From the NCBI RefSeq assembly GCF_008327685.1, contig NZ_BDDE01000011.1, positions 463,093 through 527,092 of the forward strand: a DNA stretch of 64,000 bases. The letters are read 5' to 3'. The position numbers and the translations under genes are program-made. The first letter of the stretch is position 1, and every line of letters begins with the position of its first letter. The notes below the pieces were generated by a model. It saw nothing but the letters and a program-made list of their open reading frames with translations. It ran no database searches and was not told where the DNA came from. This document shows positions 19,711 through 28,700 of the stretch, piece after piece. Source of the stretch: Actinomadura sp. K4S16 (GTDB lineage: Bacteria; Actinomycetota; Actinomycetes; Streptosporangiales; Streptosporangiaceae).

Positions 19711-20199
19711 ATGAGCATCGTGCGGCAGCAACACGACGGCGACGGCCAGGCCGGGACGATGGGCGCGCACCGGCAGGACATGGGACGCGCCCCGGAGTTC
19801 CGCGCCGAGCGCCACGAGGCGGGAACGGGCGAGCTGGTCCGGCAGGCCGCACAGCAGGTCTCGGATCTGATGCGGGCCGAGCTGCGCCTGGCCGTGGCCG
19901 AGCTGAAGGACAAGGGCCGGCACGCCGGCACCGGCGCCGGGCTGTTCGGCGGCGCCGCGCTTGTCGCGCTCTACGGCGTGGCCGTGCTGCTGGCGGCGGC
20001 GGTGGCCGCGATCGCGCTGGCGCTGCCGGTGTGGGCGGCCGCGCTGATCATCGGCGGTTTCCTGCTGGTGGTGGCGGGCGTGCTGGCGCTGATGGGCCGG
20101 GCGCAGGCGAGGCGGGCCACACCGGCCAAGCCCGAGCAGGCCATGAACGAGGCCAAGCAGGCCGTGGCCGAACTGAAGGAGAGGGCGACGCACCGATGA
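19711..20199 (+). CDS. Actinobacterial Holin-X (phage holin superfamily III) protein
   Basis: A 162-residue membrane protein with an N-terminal helical part (GELVRQAAQQVSDLMRAELRLAVAELKDKGR), then two hydrophobic segments (GLFGGAALVALYGVAVLLAAAVAA and VWAAALIIGGFLLVVAGVLAL) and a charged tail. This is the Holin-X layout. Despite the name, these proteins are chromosomal and are usually linked to stress or envelope functions rather than lysis. ATG 19711 has a GGAGG site 5 nt upstream; an ATG at 19654 has no site. It overlaps the DUF3618 gene by 4 bp. Confidence 0.85.
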   Translation: MSIVRQQHDGDGQAGTMGAHRQDMGRAPEFRAERHEAGTGELVRQAAQQVSDLMRAELRLAVAELKDKGRHAGTGAGLFGGAALVALYGVAVLLAAAVAAIALALPVWAAALIIGGFLLVVAGVLALMGRAQARRATPAKPEQAMNEAKQAVAELKERATHR

Positions 20200-20654
20200 C
20201 GATGCAGGGCAAGCACGGCGCCGCGGCAGGCACCGAGGAACTGCGTCAGGAGGTCGACCGGGCTCGGCACGAGCTCGGGGAGACGGTGGAGCAGCTCGCC
20301 GCCAAGGCCGACGTGAAGGCCATGGCGCGGGAGAAGGTCGAGCAGGCGCGCGACCGGGCCCGCGACGCCGCGGCGTCGGCGTGGGAGGCCGCGGGCTCGG
20401 AGAAGAACAAGGCCAGGGCGCGCCAGGGCGGCGTGATCGTGGTGTCGGCCGGGGCGCTCGCCCTCGGCGCGGTGTGGATGCGCCGCCGCCGCGGGTCGTC
20501 GCAGGCGCGGCTGGGACGCGGCCGGAAAACGTCGATGCTGATGAAGGCCCCGACGCGGAGGAAAAGCCCGGTGCGGATGAAGGCCCCGGTGCGGGTGCGG
20601 ATGCGCGCCGGGCAGAAGCACGCCGTCATGGTGCGCCGGCACGGTCGGCGCTGA
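20196..20654 (+). CDS. DUF3618 domain protein
   Basis: A 152-residue protein. The N-terminal DUF3618 signature reads EELRQEVDRARHELGETVEQLAAKADVKA, followed by an amphipathic helix, one membrane helix (GGVIVVSAGALALGAVWM) and a very basic C-terminal tail with repeated KAPxRxK and VRMKAP units (about residues 110-150). The family often sits with Holin-X. The ATG start overlaps the previous stop (ATGA), and the stop is followed at once by the YihY gene, so the three are translationally linked. Function is unknown. Confidence 0.85.
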   Translation: MTMQGKHGAAAGTEELRQEVDRARHELGETVEQLAAKADVKAMAREKVEQARDRARDAAASAWEAAGSEKNKARARQGGVIVVSAGALALGAVWMRRRRGSSQARLGRGRKTSMLMKAPTRRKSPVRMKAPVRVRMRAGQKHAVMVRRHGRR

Positions 20655-21677
20655 GTGGCCGGGAAGAAGGGAGTCATGCGCAGACGACCCGGCGCCCCCA
20701 CCGATCTGCCCGCGCGGTCGTGGTGGGAGACGCTCAAGCGCACCCTCAAGGAGTTCCAGAACGACAACCTGGGCGACCTGGCCGCCGCGCTCACCTACTA
20801 CTCCATCCTGTCGATCTTCCCGGCGATCCTGGTGGTGGTGTCGCTGGTGGGGCTGGCCGGGCAGTCGGCCACCGAGTCCCTCGTCCAGAACGTCGGGAGC
20901 CTGGCGCCGGGCGCCGTCCGCGACCTGCTCGTCAGCTCGATCAGGCAGCTCGAGGGCAACGCCGGAGGCGCGAGCATCGCGGCGGTGCTGGGCCTCGCGG
21001 CCGCGGTGTGGTCGTCGTCGGGCTACGTCGGGGCGTTCATGCGCGCCTCCAACGTCGTCTACGACATCCCCGAGGGGCGCCCGTTCTGGAAGACCGTGCC
21101 GCTCCGGATCGCGGTCACGCTGGTGACGCTGGTGCTGCTGTCGGGGTCGGTGATCGCGGTGGTGGTGTCCGGGCCGCTGGCGCGCAAGGTCGGGGACATG
21201 CTCGGCTTCGGCTCCCAGGCGGTGACCATCTGGGGCATCGTCAAGTGGCCGGTGCTGGTGGTGGTGGTCGGCTTCCTGATCTCGCTGCTGTACTGGGCGT
21301 CCCCCAACGCCAAGCGGGGCTTCCGCTGGGTCACGCCGGGGGGCGGGCTGGCGATCGTGCTGTGGCTGGCGGCGTCCGGGCTGTTCGCGCTGTACGTGGC
21401 GAACTTCGCCTCGTACAACAAGACCTACGGCAGCCTCGCCGCGATCATCATCTTCCTGGTGTGGCTCTGGATCACCAATCTGGCGATCCTGCTGGGCGCC
21501 GAGCTGGACGCCGAGCTCGAACGCAGCCGCGCGATCGCCGCCGGTCAGCAGCCCGAGGAGGAGCCGTACGTGGAGTTCCGCGACACCCGCGCCTTCGACG
21601 AGGAGGAGCGCCGCGAGACGGGCGTCGCGGACGACCGCGGCGGCGGAGCGTCGACCCCCCAGGCCCGGCGGAGGTAG
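20655..21677 (+). CDS. YihY/virulence factor BrkB family membrane protein
   Basis: A 340-residue protein with six membrane helices and the family pattern DNLGDLAAALTYYSILSIFPAI, WSSSGYVGAFMRASNVVYDIPEGRPFWK and YNKTYGSLAAIIIFLVWLWITNLAILLGAELDAELER. The acidic C-terminal tail is cytoplasmic. YihY proteins are not RNase BN, despite older labels; their role is unknown. The GTG start directly abuts the stop of the DUF3618 gene. The three-gene membrane unit suggests one envelope-related function. Confidence 0.9.
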   Translation: MAGKKGVMRRRPGAPTDLPARSWWETLKRTLKEFQNDNLGDLAAALTYYSILSIFPAILVVVSLVGLAGQSATESLVQNVGSLAPGAVRDLLVSSIRQLEGNAGGASIAAVLGLAAAVWSSSGYVGAFMRASNVVYDIPEGRPFWKTVPLRIAVTLVTLVLLSGSVIAVVVSGPLARKVGDMLGFGSQAVTIWGIVKWPVLVVVVGFLISLLYWASPNAKRGFRWVTPGGGLAIVLWLAASGLFALYVANFASYNKTYGSLAAIIIFLVWLWITNLAILLGAELDAELERSRAIAAGQQPEEEPYVEFRDTRAFDEEERRETGVADDRGGGASTPQARRR

Positions 21678-21753
21678 CGGGGTCGCCGGGCGGCCCCGCC
21701 ACCGGGGAATTACGGGTCGCACAAGACCTGACCCCCTGAATAGGATCTTTCGC

Positions 21754-22320
21754 ATGCTCCAACCCGCCTATCCCATCGAGACCGAGCGGCTGACCCTGCG
21801 GCCGTTCCGCGAGACCGACCTGGAGGGTCTGTACGCCTACCAGTCCCTGCCCGAGGTGGCGCGCTTCCTGTACTGGGAACCCCGGTCCCTTGAGGAGTCG
21901 CGCTCCTTCCTGAAGCAGAAGATGAGCGCCTCCGTCGTGGAGAAGGAGGGCGACTGGCTGGTCCTGGCGGTGGAATGGCGCGAGACCGGCGAGCTGATCG
22001 GCGAGGTCAACCTCCAGTGGCGCAGCCGCGAGCACCGGCAGGGCGAGATCGGCTACATCTTCAACCCCGCCTACCACGGCAAGGGCTTCGCCACCGAGGC
22101 CGCCGAGGTGGTGCTGCGGCTGGGCTTCGAGGGGCTGGACCTGCACCGCGTCTGCGGGCGGCTGGACGGGCGCAACGCCGCGTCCGCCCGCGTCCTGGAG
22201 CGCCTCGGGATGCGCCGCGAGGCGCACCTGGTGCAGAACGAGATGGTCAAGGGCGAGTGGAGCGACGAGGTCATCTACGCGATGCTCCGCCAGGAGTGGG
22301 ACGCCCGCTCCGGGTCCTGA
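21754..22320 (+). CDS. GNAT-family N-acetyltransferase (RimJ/RimL type)
   Basis: A 188-residue acetyltransferase: ETERLTLRPFRETDLEGLYAYQSLPEVARFLYWEPR at the start, then the acetyl-CoA motif IGYIFNPAYHGKGFATEAAEVVL and RNAASARVLERLGMRREAHLVQNEMVKGEW. This is the RimJ/RimL subgroup that acetylates protein N-termini or small amines. A TAGGAT element ends 8 nt before the ATG, so the gene may have a very short leader. It is convergent with the WYL regulator. Confidence 0.9.
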   Translation: MLQPAYPIETERLTLRPFRETDLEGLYAYQSLPEVARFLYWEPRSLEESRSFLKQKMSASVVEKEGDWLVLAVEWRETGELIGEVNLQWRSREHRQGEIGYIFNPAYHGKGFATEAAEVVLRLGFEGLDLHRVCGRLDGRNAASARVLERLGMRREAHLVQNEMVKGEWSDEVIYAMLRQEWDARSGS

Positions 22321-22355
22321 CGCGAGCGTGGTCGGGGCGGTGGCCGGGGTCCCGG

Positions 22356-23318
22356 TCACCGCCCCGCCTGCTCCTCCAGGCTGCGCGCCAGGTCGCGGAC
22401 GTGGCCGCGCAGCTCCTCGGGCCGCCGGATGGCGAAGGGGAAGCCCAGGCCGGCCAGCATCTGCGCCATCCCGTCCAGCCGCTCGGCGCGCGTGGTCATC
22501 ACCACTCCCCCCGGGGCCTCGGCCAGCGTCGCCGTCGTGGCGGGGATCCGGCGCCGCGCCTCGGCGAGGGTCGTCTCCAGCAGCACCTCGACCTCGTGGG
22601 CGTAGGGCACCCGGGCCAGCGACCGGGTGACGTGCTGGACCGGGTCGACGTCGCCGGGGGGCTCGAAGCGGGCGCTGCCGGGCTCGGCGGCGGCGACGCG
22701 GTCGACGCGGAACGTGCGGATCTCCCCGCTGCGGTGGTCGTGGCCCGTGACGTACCAGCGTCCCGAGTGGAAGACGAGGCCGTAGGGGTCCAGGTCGCGC
22801 TCGGTCTCGGCGCCCTGCCAGGACCGGTAGCGCAGACGGACGCGGCGCCGCTCCCTCGCCGCCGCCGCGAGGGTCAGCACGGCGCCGGTGTCGGGCGCGG
22901 CGGAGTCCCGGGCGGCGAGGGTGAACCCGAGCGTCTCGCGCAGCGCCTGGACGCGGTCGCGCAGGGCGGCGGGCAGGACGCGCTGCACCTTGGCCAGCGC
23001 GCTCTCGGTCGCCTGCCCGGGCAGCCCCACCCGCCGGCCGGCCAGCAGCCCCAGCACCACGGCGGCGGCCTCGTCGTCGGTGAGCATGAGCGGCGGCAGC
23101 TTGTAGCCGGGCATGAGCCGGTAGCCGCCGTACCGGCCGCGCTCGGCGACGACGGGGACGCCCAGGTCCTCCAGCCGGGAGGCGTAGCGGCGGACGGTCC
23201 GCTCGTCCACGCCGAGCCGCCGCGCCAGCTCCGGGCCGCCCATGCGGGGGTTGGCCTGGAGCAGTTCGAGCATGGCCAGTACGCGGGTCGTCGGATGGGA
23301 CGACGCAGATTGTGACAC
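22356..23318 (-). CDS. WYL-domain (YafY-type) transcriptional regulator
   Basis: A 320-residue regulator. The N-terminal HTH_11 reads VLAMLELLQANPRMGGPELARRLGVDERTVRRYASRLEDLGVPV. The WYL domain has RERRRVRLRYRSWQG, DPYGLVFHSGRWYVTGHDHRSGEIRTFRVDRV, and a WCX-type C-terminal region follows. It starts with GTG at 23318. It is divergent from the alpha/beta hydrolase gene at 23402; a short repeat GTGAC-acgg-GTCAC lies near its start. It probably controls that hydrolase gene. Confidence 0.9.
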   Translation of the reverse strand: MSQSASSHPTTRVLAMLELLQANPRMGGPELARRLGVDERTVRRYASRLEDLGVPVVAERGRYGGYRLMPGYKLPPLMLTDDEAAAVVLGLLAGRRVGLPGQATESALAKVQRVLPAALRDRVQALRETLGFTLAARDSAAPDTGAVLTLAAAARERRRVRLRYRSWQGAETERDLDPYGLVFHSGRWYVTGHDHRSGEIRTFRVDRVAAAEPGSARFEPPGDVDPVQHVTRSLARVPYAHEVEVLLETTLAEARRRIPATTATLAEAPGGVVMTTRAERLDGMAQMLAGLGFPFAIRRPEELRGHVRDLARSLEEQAGR

Positions 23319-23401
23319 GGGTCACTCGCTTAATCCGGGCGGGTTCTGTCCTGTATCGACCCTAGCGTGGGGTCACACCCACCGAGAGAGGACGGCCCAC
23401 C

Positions 23402-24196
23402 ATGGCAGACGGCAAGACGGCGACCGGCAAGACAGGGACCGGCAAGGCGACGTTCGTACTGGTCCCCGGGTACTGGCTCGGCGCGTGGGCGTGGGACGAG
23501 GTGGCGGCCGACCTGCGGGCCGCGGGCCACGAGGTGCACGCGGTGACGCCGGCCGGGCAGGCCGAGCGGGCCGCCGAGACCCCGCCCGGCGCCGACGTCG
23601 AGGCCCAGATCGCCGACCTGCTGCGTCTCGTCGAGGGCCGCGACCTGACGGGGGTCGTGCTCGTCGCGCACAGCGGCGCGAACATGGCCGTCACCGGCGC
23701 CGCCGACCGGGCGCCCGAGCGGATCGCCCGGGTCGTCTACGTCGACAGCGGCCCGATGCCGTCCGGGCTGGCCGGCATCGACTTCCGCGACCCCGCCTCG
23801 CGCGCGGAGCTGGAGAAGGCCGTCGCCGAGCACGGCGACGGCTGGCGGATCCCGGTGCCGGCGTTCGACCCGCAGGACGACCCGGTCAACCTCGCCGGCC
23901 TGAGCGGCGAGGCGCTGGCCGCCATGCGCGAGCGCGGCACGCCGCAGCCGTTCGGCACCGCGACGCAGGCGCTCACCCGGCCCGACCCGCTGCCGGCCGT
24001 TCCCCGCACGCTCATCGCGACCACGATCCCGCTGGCCGCGGTGAGGGAGATGGGCGAGAGCGGGCACCCGGTCTTCTCGATGATGACCGGGCCCGGCTGG
24101 ACCTACCACGAGCTGCCGACCGGGCACTGGCCGATGTTCTCCAGGCCCCGCGATCTCGCCGCGCTGCTGGCCGGGACCGCCTCCGGCGGCGCCTGA
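23402..24196 (+). CDS. Alpha/beta hydrolase (EstC/salicylate esterase-like)
   Basis: A 264-residue hydrolase with a disordered Lys/Gly/Thr-rich start (ADGKTATGKTGTGKAT), core motif FVLVPGYWLGAWAWDEVAADLRAAGHEVHAV, nucleophile elbow VAHSGANM (Ser after AH) and catalytic His in ELPTGHWPMFSRP. This is the pattern of plant MES/EstC-like esterases. The gene is preceded by GAGAGAGGACGG and is divergent from the WYL regulator. The substrate is unknown. Confidence 0.86.
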   Translation: MADGKTATGKTGTGKATFVLVPGYWLGAWAWDEVAADLRAAGHEVHAVTPAGQAERAAETPPGADVEAQIADLLRLVEGRDLTGVVLVAHSGANMAVTGAADRAPERIARVVYVDSGPMPSGLAGIDFRDPASRAELEKAVAEHGDGWRIPVPAFDPQDDPVNLAGLSGEALAAMRERGTPQPFGTATQALTRPDPLPAVPRTLIATTIPLAAVREMGESGHPVFSMMTGPGWTYHELPTGHWPMFSRPRDLAALLAGTASGGA

Positions 24197-24325
24197 AGGA
24201 CTCACTTCTCCACAGCCACTCGAAGAAATCTTGTAACCCGGCCATGTAGATCATTTCGGCGGAGGCGAGGACACTCTGCGGAAGTCGCGCGGCCACGGGG
24301 GTCGGGCCTATCGGCGAGGTGAGCC

Positions 24326-25366
24326 TTGCACACGACACCGACCGTCCGCCGCCGACCGCACCGGGTGACCTGGCGGCGCTCGCTGGCGTCCGGGGCGATC
24401 ACGGCCGTCCTGGCGGCCGGCCTCGGCGCGGTCGGCACCGGCCCGGCGCAGGCGCTCGCGGGACCGGCCAGGGCGGACGACGGGGCCCGCATCACCGCGG
24501 AGAAGAAGATCGCCTCGCACGAGGTCGACATCGCCATCGCCTCGCCGGCCCTGGGCAAGACGGTCAAGACCCGCATCCTGCTGCCGAAGAACTGGACGCG
24601 GAACGCGACCGCGACGTGGCCGGTGCTGTACGCCTACCACGGCGGCCAGGACGACTACACCTCCTGGACGCGCAACACCGACATCGAGGCGTGGGCGGCC
24701 AAGTACAACGTCATCGTCGTCATGCCGGAGGGCGACAACGGCTCCTACACCGACTGGTACAACTACGGCAAGGGCGGGACTCCCAAGTGGGAGACCTTCC
24801 ACACCGCCGAGGTCCGCCAGCTGATGGAGCGCAACTACCACGCGGGGGCGGTGCGCGCGGCGATCGGCAACTCCTCCGGCGGCGCGGGCGCGATGTCCTA
24901 CGCCGCCCGGCACCCGGGGATGTTCAAGTACGCGGCGTCGCTGAGCGGGATCCTGTCGATGCGCTCGATCGGGATCCCGGCGCTGCTGATGTTCACCAAC
25001 GCGGGCAACGGGCAGGACCCGTTCGCGATCTGGGGCGTCCCGTGGTCCGACGACGCCAACTGGGCCGCGCACGACCCGTACTCGCTGGCCCCCAAGCTGC
25101 GCGGCACCGGCCTGTTCTTCTCCGCCGGCACCACCGGGCGGCCCGGCCCCGGCGACCCCGACGTGGCGCCGTGGGACATCGGCCTGCTCAGCGAGATCGC
25201 CGTCGGCGCGAACAACAAGGACTTCCAGCGGCGACTGGACGAGCTGAAGATCCCCTACACCGCGCACATCTACGGCGACGGCCGGCACAACTGGCCGGCG
25301 TGGGTGCGCGAGGCGAGCGGGGTGTGGCCGACGCTGATGAAGTCGATCGGCGCGCGGAGGGCGTGA
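24326..25366 (+). CDS. Secreted esterase, Esterase D/mycolyltransferase-like fold
   Basis: A 346-residue exported protein. The first ~45 residues form a signal peptide with twin arginines and a hydrophobic core (RRSLASGAITAVLAAGLGAV), ending near AQALA. The alpha/beta-hydrolase domain has YAYHGGQDDYTSW, the nucleophile elbow GNSSGGAGAMSYAARHPGMF and a terminal His in YGDGRHNWPAW. This is the fold of esterase D and antigen 85. The start is TTG at 24326 with GAGGTG ahead. In an actinomycete without evidence of mycolates, a general extracellular esterase is the safer call. It is convergent with the GH3 gene. Confidence 0.85.
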   Translation: MHTTPTVRRRPHRVTWRRSLASGAITAVLAAGLGAVGTGPAQALAGPARADDGARITAEKKIASHEVDIAIASPALGKTVKTRILLPKNWTRNATATWPVLYAYHGGQDDYTSWTRNTDIEAWAAKYNVIVVMPEGDNGSYTDWYNYGKGGTPKWETFHTAEVRQLMERNYHAGAVRAAIGNSSGGAGAMSYAARHPGMFKYAASLSGILSMRSIGIPALLMFTNAGNGQDPFAIWGVPWSDDANWAAHDPYSLAPKLRGTGLFFSAGTTGRPGPGDPDVAPWDIGLLSEIAVGANNKDFQRRLDELKIPYTAHIYGDGRHNWPAWVREASGVWPTLMKSIGARRA

Positions 25367-25430
25367 CGCGCGGGACCGGTCCCTGAGCGGAACCCGGCCC
25401 GGTTCCGGTGCGGCGGCGGCTGCCGTGCCG

Positions 25431-25461
25431 GGACCGGGCCGCCGCGTGTGCGGCCCGGTCC
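25431..25461. terminator. Hairpin between convergent esterase and GH3 genes
   Basis: A perfect 12-bp GC stem (GGACCGGGCCGC and its complement) with a 7-nt loop lies between the two stop codons. It can act in both directions; there is no U-tract, as is common in actinomycetes. Confidence 0.65.
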
Positions 25462-25467
25462 GGCGGG

Positions 25468-27303
25468 TCAGTAGCCCAGGCCGTGCCCGAACGGGTACAG
25501 GACGGTGCCCGGCTGGTCGCGGGCGGGGATCGCGACGGGCAGCCGCCCCCGCGGGTCCAGCTCTCCGAACAGGACCTTGGCGGCCGACCGCAGCGCTTCG
25601 GCGGTGTAGGAGTAGGTGGCCACGTAGGTGGTCGCCTCGGGGAACCAGGCGATGTCGTAGGGGTCGCGGACGGCGATGACGACGACGGGTTTGCCGGTGG
25701 CGACGAGCGCCTTGACGAGGTTCATCTGCCCGGGCCCGTTGTGGTTGGGCTCCTCCTTGATGTCCCAGGCGCGATTGGTGACGGCGACGACGAGGTCCTG
25801 GTCCCGTGCGGCGGCCACCGCCTCGTCGATCTGGGCCTGGCCGGGGCTGATGCCGGTCTGCCTGATCGTGGTGACGGCGCCGCGCCGGGCGATCTCGGTG
25901 CCCAGGGTCGCGGTGGTGGACACGCCCCATCCGGTGACCAGGACCTTGCGCGCGCCGGGGCGCAGCGGCAGGATCCCGGCGCCGTTCTTGACCAGGGTGG
26001 TGGTGCGGTCGGCGGCGCGCTGGGCGGCGGCCAGGTGCGCGGGCGTCCCGACGACCTGGTCGATCTTCGACTCGTCGGCGTAGGGGTCGCGGAACAGGCC
26101 GCGCCGCTGCTTGAGCTCCAGGATCCGGTAGACGGACTCGTCGATGCGCTTCTCGGTCAGCTCGCCGGACTTCACGGCGTTGACGACGGCCGTGAGCTGG
26201 CGGGGGAACACGCCGTTGCCCTGGGCGTCCGCGGGCGGCTTCAGCAGGACGTCCACGCCGGCCTTGAGGGCGAGGACGGGGATGTTCTCGTCGCCGTACT
26301 TGTCGCGGACGCCCTGCATGTCGAGGGCGTCGGTGACGACGACGCCCCGGTAGTGGAGCCGGTCGCGCAGGATGCCGGTGAGGATGGGCCGCGACAGGGT
26401 GGCGGGGTCGCCGGACGGGTCCAGCGACGGCACGACGATGTGCGCGGTCATGATGGAGTCGACGCCGTGCCTGATCGCGGCGCGGAACGGGGGCAGGTCG
26501 AGCCGCTCCCATTCGGCGCGGGTGTGGTCGATGCGCGGGACCCCGGTGTGGCTGTCGGTGGTGGTGTCGCCGTGCCCGGGGAAGTGCTTGGCGGTCGGGG
26601 TCACTCCCCCGTCCCGGTACCCGCCGATCTGCGCGGTCACCATGTCCGACACCAGCCGCGGGTCGGACCCGAAGGAGCGGACGCCGATGACGGGGTTGGC
26701 CGGGTTGACGTTGACGTCGGCGTCGGGCGCGTAGTCCTGGTTGACGCCGATGGCGCGCAGCTCGGTCCCGGTGATGCGGGCGAGCGCGCGGGCGTCGCCG
26801 GTGCGGCGCCCGGCGGCCAGGGCCATGCTGCCCGGCGACTGCGTCGCGGGCGGCTGGACGCGGGCGACGATGCCGCCCTCCTGGTCGATGGCGATCGTGG
26901 CGGGGACGCGCAGCGGCTGGGCCGCGGCGGCGCGCTGGATGCCGTTGGAGAACGCGGCGAGCTGCTTCGGGTCGGCGACGTTGTCGCCGTAGTAGATGAA
27001 GCCGCCGGGGTGGTAGCGGGCGACGACCTGCGCGGCGTTGTCGACCCCGTACAGCCTGCGGTTGGCGGCGACGTCGGCCGGCTCGGCGGTGGTCGCGCTC
27101 TTGCCGTAGATCTGCAGGACGAACAGCTGCGCGGCCTTGTCCTGCAGAGACATCGACCGCAGGATCCGCATCAGCCGGGGGTCCTTGCCGGCGTCCGGCG
27201 CGGTCTGCGCGGACGCGTCCACGCCGCTGAGGCCGGTCACCGCGAGCGCTCCCGCCGCGAGGCCGGCGAGCCACCGGCGGCGGCGCGTTCGAGGACGGTG
27301 CAT
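25468..27303 (-). CDS. Secreted GH3 beta-N-acetylhexosaminidase-like enzyme
   Basis: A 611-residue family 3 glycoside hydrolase with an Arg-rich signal peptide (RTRRRRWLAGLAAGALAVTGL, cleavage near ASA). The NagZ signature KHFPGHGDTTTDSH spans 239-252, where the Asp/His dyad acts as acid/base, and the nucleophile is probably Asp325 in VVVTDALDMQGV. A second domain with the (alpha/beta)6 fold follows (about 400-611). It should cleave beta-linked GlcNAc from chitin- or peptidoglycan-derived sugars outside the cell. ATG 27303 is used because GGGAGGGAGGGG precedes it and a signal peptide follows. Confidence 0.92.
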   Translation of the reverse strand: MHRPRTRRRRWLAGLAAGALAVTGLSGVDASAQTAPDAGKDPRLMRILRSMSLQDKAAQLFVLQIYGKSATTAEPADVAANRRLYGVDNAAQVVARYHPGGFIYYGDNVADPKQLAAFSNGIQRAAAAQPLRVPATIAIDQEGGIVARVQPPATQSPGSMALAAGRRTGDARALARITGTELRAIGVNQDYAPDADVNVNPANPVIGVRSFGSDPRLVSDMVTAQIGGYRDGGVTPTAKHFPGHGDTTTDSHTGVPRIDHTRAEWERLDLPPFRAAIRHGVDSIMTAHIVVPSLDPSGDPATLSRPILTGILRDRLHYRGVVVTDALDMQGVRDKYGDENIPVLALKAGVDVLLKPPADAQGNGVFPRQLTAVVNAVKSGELTEKRIDESVYRILELKQRRGLFRDPYADESKIDQVVGTPAHLAAAQRAADRTTTLVKNGAGILPLRPGARKVLVTGWGVSTTATLGTEIARRGAVTTIRQTGISPGQAQIDEAVAAARDQDLVVAVTNRAWDIKEEPNHNGPGQMNLVKALVATGKPVVVIAVRDPYDIAWFPEATTYVATYSYTAEALRSAAKVLFGELDPRGRLPVAIPARDQPGTVLYPFGHGLGY

Positions 27304-27346
27304 GACGGCCCCCTCCCTCCCCCGAGCTGCCTGATGATCAAGGTTC

Positions 27347-27361
27347 TTCCGGCACGTTAAC
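27347..27361 (-). promoter_or_regulatory. GTTAAC-containing promoter element of the GH3 gene
   Basis: On the minus strand GTTAACGTGCCGGAA lies 44 nt upstream of the GH3 ATG. The same 15-mer, with one change, lies directly at the start of the AI-2E-type gene (28695-28709). The shared core looks like an extended -10 region or a common regulator site. Confidence 0.4.
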
Positions 27362-27447
27362 CGCGGCGGACGGCGCCCGTCCACGGCAATGGTCGACGAT
27401 CCGGCCCGGAACCGTCCCCGATCCGGCAAAGCCCCGGCGCGGCGGCG

Positions 27448-28695
27448 TCAGCGGCGCAGCCACCGCCACCAGCGGCCCGGGGGCACGTCGGGCTTGGTCA
27501 GCGGGTGCTCCTCCACCTCGTAGCGGCGCACGTAGGCGCCGGCGAACGCCTGGAGGCTGGCGCCGAGCGGGATCGCCAGCAGCACCCCGATGGGCCCGGC
27601 GACGGCGGCGCCGGCCAGGATCAGCCCGAACGCGACCGCGGGGTGCATGTCCAGGGTCCGCGCGGTGATGCGCGGTTGCAGCAGGTAGTTCTCGAACTGC
27701 TGGTAGGCGACGATGAACAGCAGGATCCACAGCGCCGTGCTCGGCGACTTGGTCAGCGCGATGAGCACGGGCACGGCTCCGGCGAGGTAGGTGCCGACGG
27801 CCGGGATGAACTGCGACACCACCCCCACCCACAGTGCCAGGGCGGCCGCGTACGGGACGCCGAGCAAGGCCATGGCGGCGAAGTGGGCGATGCCGGAGAT
27901 GAGGGCGAGCAGTCCTCGCGAGTAGATGTAGCCGCCGGTCTTGTCGACGGCGATCTCCCAGGCGCGCAGGACCTCGCGCTGGCGTCGCGGCGGCAGCAGG
28001 GAGCAGACCGTACGGCGGAACCTGGGGCCCTCGGCGGACAGGTAGAAGGTGAACAGCAGGACGCCGAGGGCGTTGAAGACCACACCGAAGGCGGTGGTGC
28101 CGAAGCCCCACACGTTCGCGGCGAGGCTCGACAGGTGCCGTGACAGGGTGTCGGTGATGGTGGGGAGCCGCTGGAAGATCGTCCGCTGGGACAGGTGCGT
28201 CCCGAACGTGGAGTTCACCCATCCGACGAACTGGCGGACGTAGCCGGGGAACCCGCCGATCAGGTTGGTGGCCTGGGCGGCCAGCAGCGAACCGATGCCG
28301 CCGAGGAACGCGGCCATGAGCAGTCCCACGACCACGAACATCGCCGCTGTCGCCGCGCCGCGCCGCCATCCGCGCGCGGCCAGCCAGTTCACCGCCGGCT
28401 CGATCGCGAAGGCCAGGAACAGCGAGATCAGCAGGAGCAGCAGCAGGTCGCGCAGCCGCTCCAGCAGCCAGACGCCCGCCAGGAACGCCAGCACGCTCGC
28501 GCCCGCGAGCGCGAACGCCCTGGGCAGCCACGGGGGCATCCGCTGCGCACGCTCGGGGGCCCGCTCGGCGGCGGGGGCCTCGGGCGGGACGTCGGCGGGA
28601 CCCTCGGCGGGTTCGTCGACAGGACCCTCGGCGGGTTCGTCGGCGGGTGAGTCGCCGGGCGTGTCGCCGGGGGTCGGGCCGGGCGGCTGCGGCAT
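27448..28695 (-). CDS. AI-2E family transporter (UPF0118)
   Basis: A 415-residue membrane protein. The N-terminal ~50 residues are a Pro/Glu/Asp-rich cytoplasmic tail with near repeats of DEPAEGP. Eight membrane helices follow, with the family pattern LLLLLISLFLAFAIEPAVNWL, FYLSAEGPRFRR and VSQFIPAVGTYLAGAVPVLIAL, then YQQFENYLLQPRI, GLILAGAAVAGPIGVLLAIPL. The family includes TqsA and Na+/H+ antiporter-like proteins; a role in AI-2 transport is not implied for actinomycetes. GTTAAC sits 8 nt upstream of the ATG, so transcription may start at or near the start codon. Confidence 0.9.
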   Translation of the reverse strand: MPQPPGPTPGDTPGDSPADEPAEGPVDEPAEGPADVPPEAPAAERAPERAQRMPPWLPRAFALAGASVLAFLAGVWLLERLRDLLLLLLISLFLAFAIEPAVNWLAARGWRRGAATAAMFVVVGLLMAAFLGGIGSLLAAQATNLIGGFPGYVRQFVGWVNSTFGTHLSQRTIFQRLPTITDTLSRHLSSLAANVWGFGTTAFGVVFNALGVLLFTFYLSAEGPRFRRTVCSLLPPRRQREVLRAWEIAVDKTGGYIYSRGLLALISGIAHFAAMALLGVPYAAALALWVGVVSQFIPAVGTYLAGAVPVLIALTKSPSTALWILLFIVAYQQFENYLLQPRITARTLDMHPAVAFGLILAGAAVAGPIGVLLAIPLGASLQAFAGAYVRRYEVEEHPLTKPDVPPGRWWRWLRR

Positions 28696-28700
28696 TCCCG

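Noticed and set aside
20655..21677. YihY protein called RNase BN
   Set aside because: YihY/BrkB is a membrane protein family; the RNase BN label for it was historical and wrong.
24326..25366. Antigen 85 mycolyltransferase
   Set aside because: The fold is shared, but the organism shows no sign of mycolic acids and the diagnostic Ag85 sequence blocks are not present.
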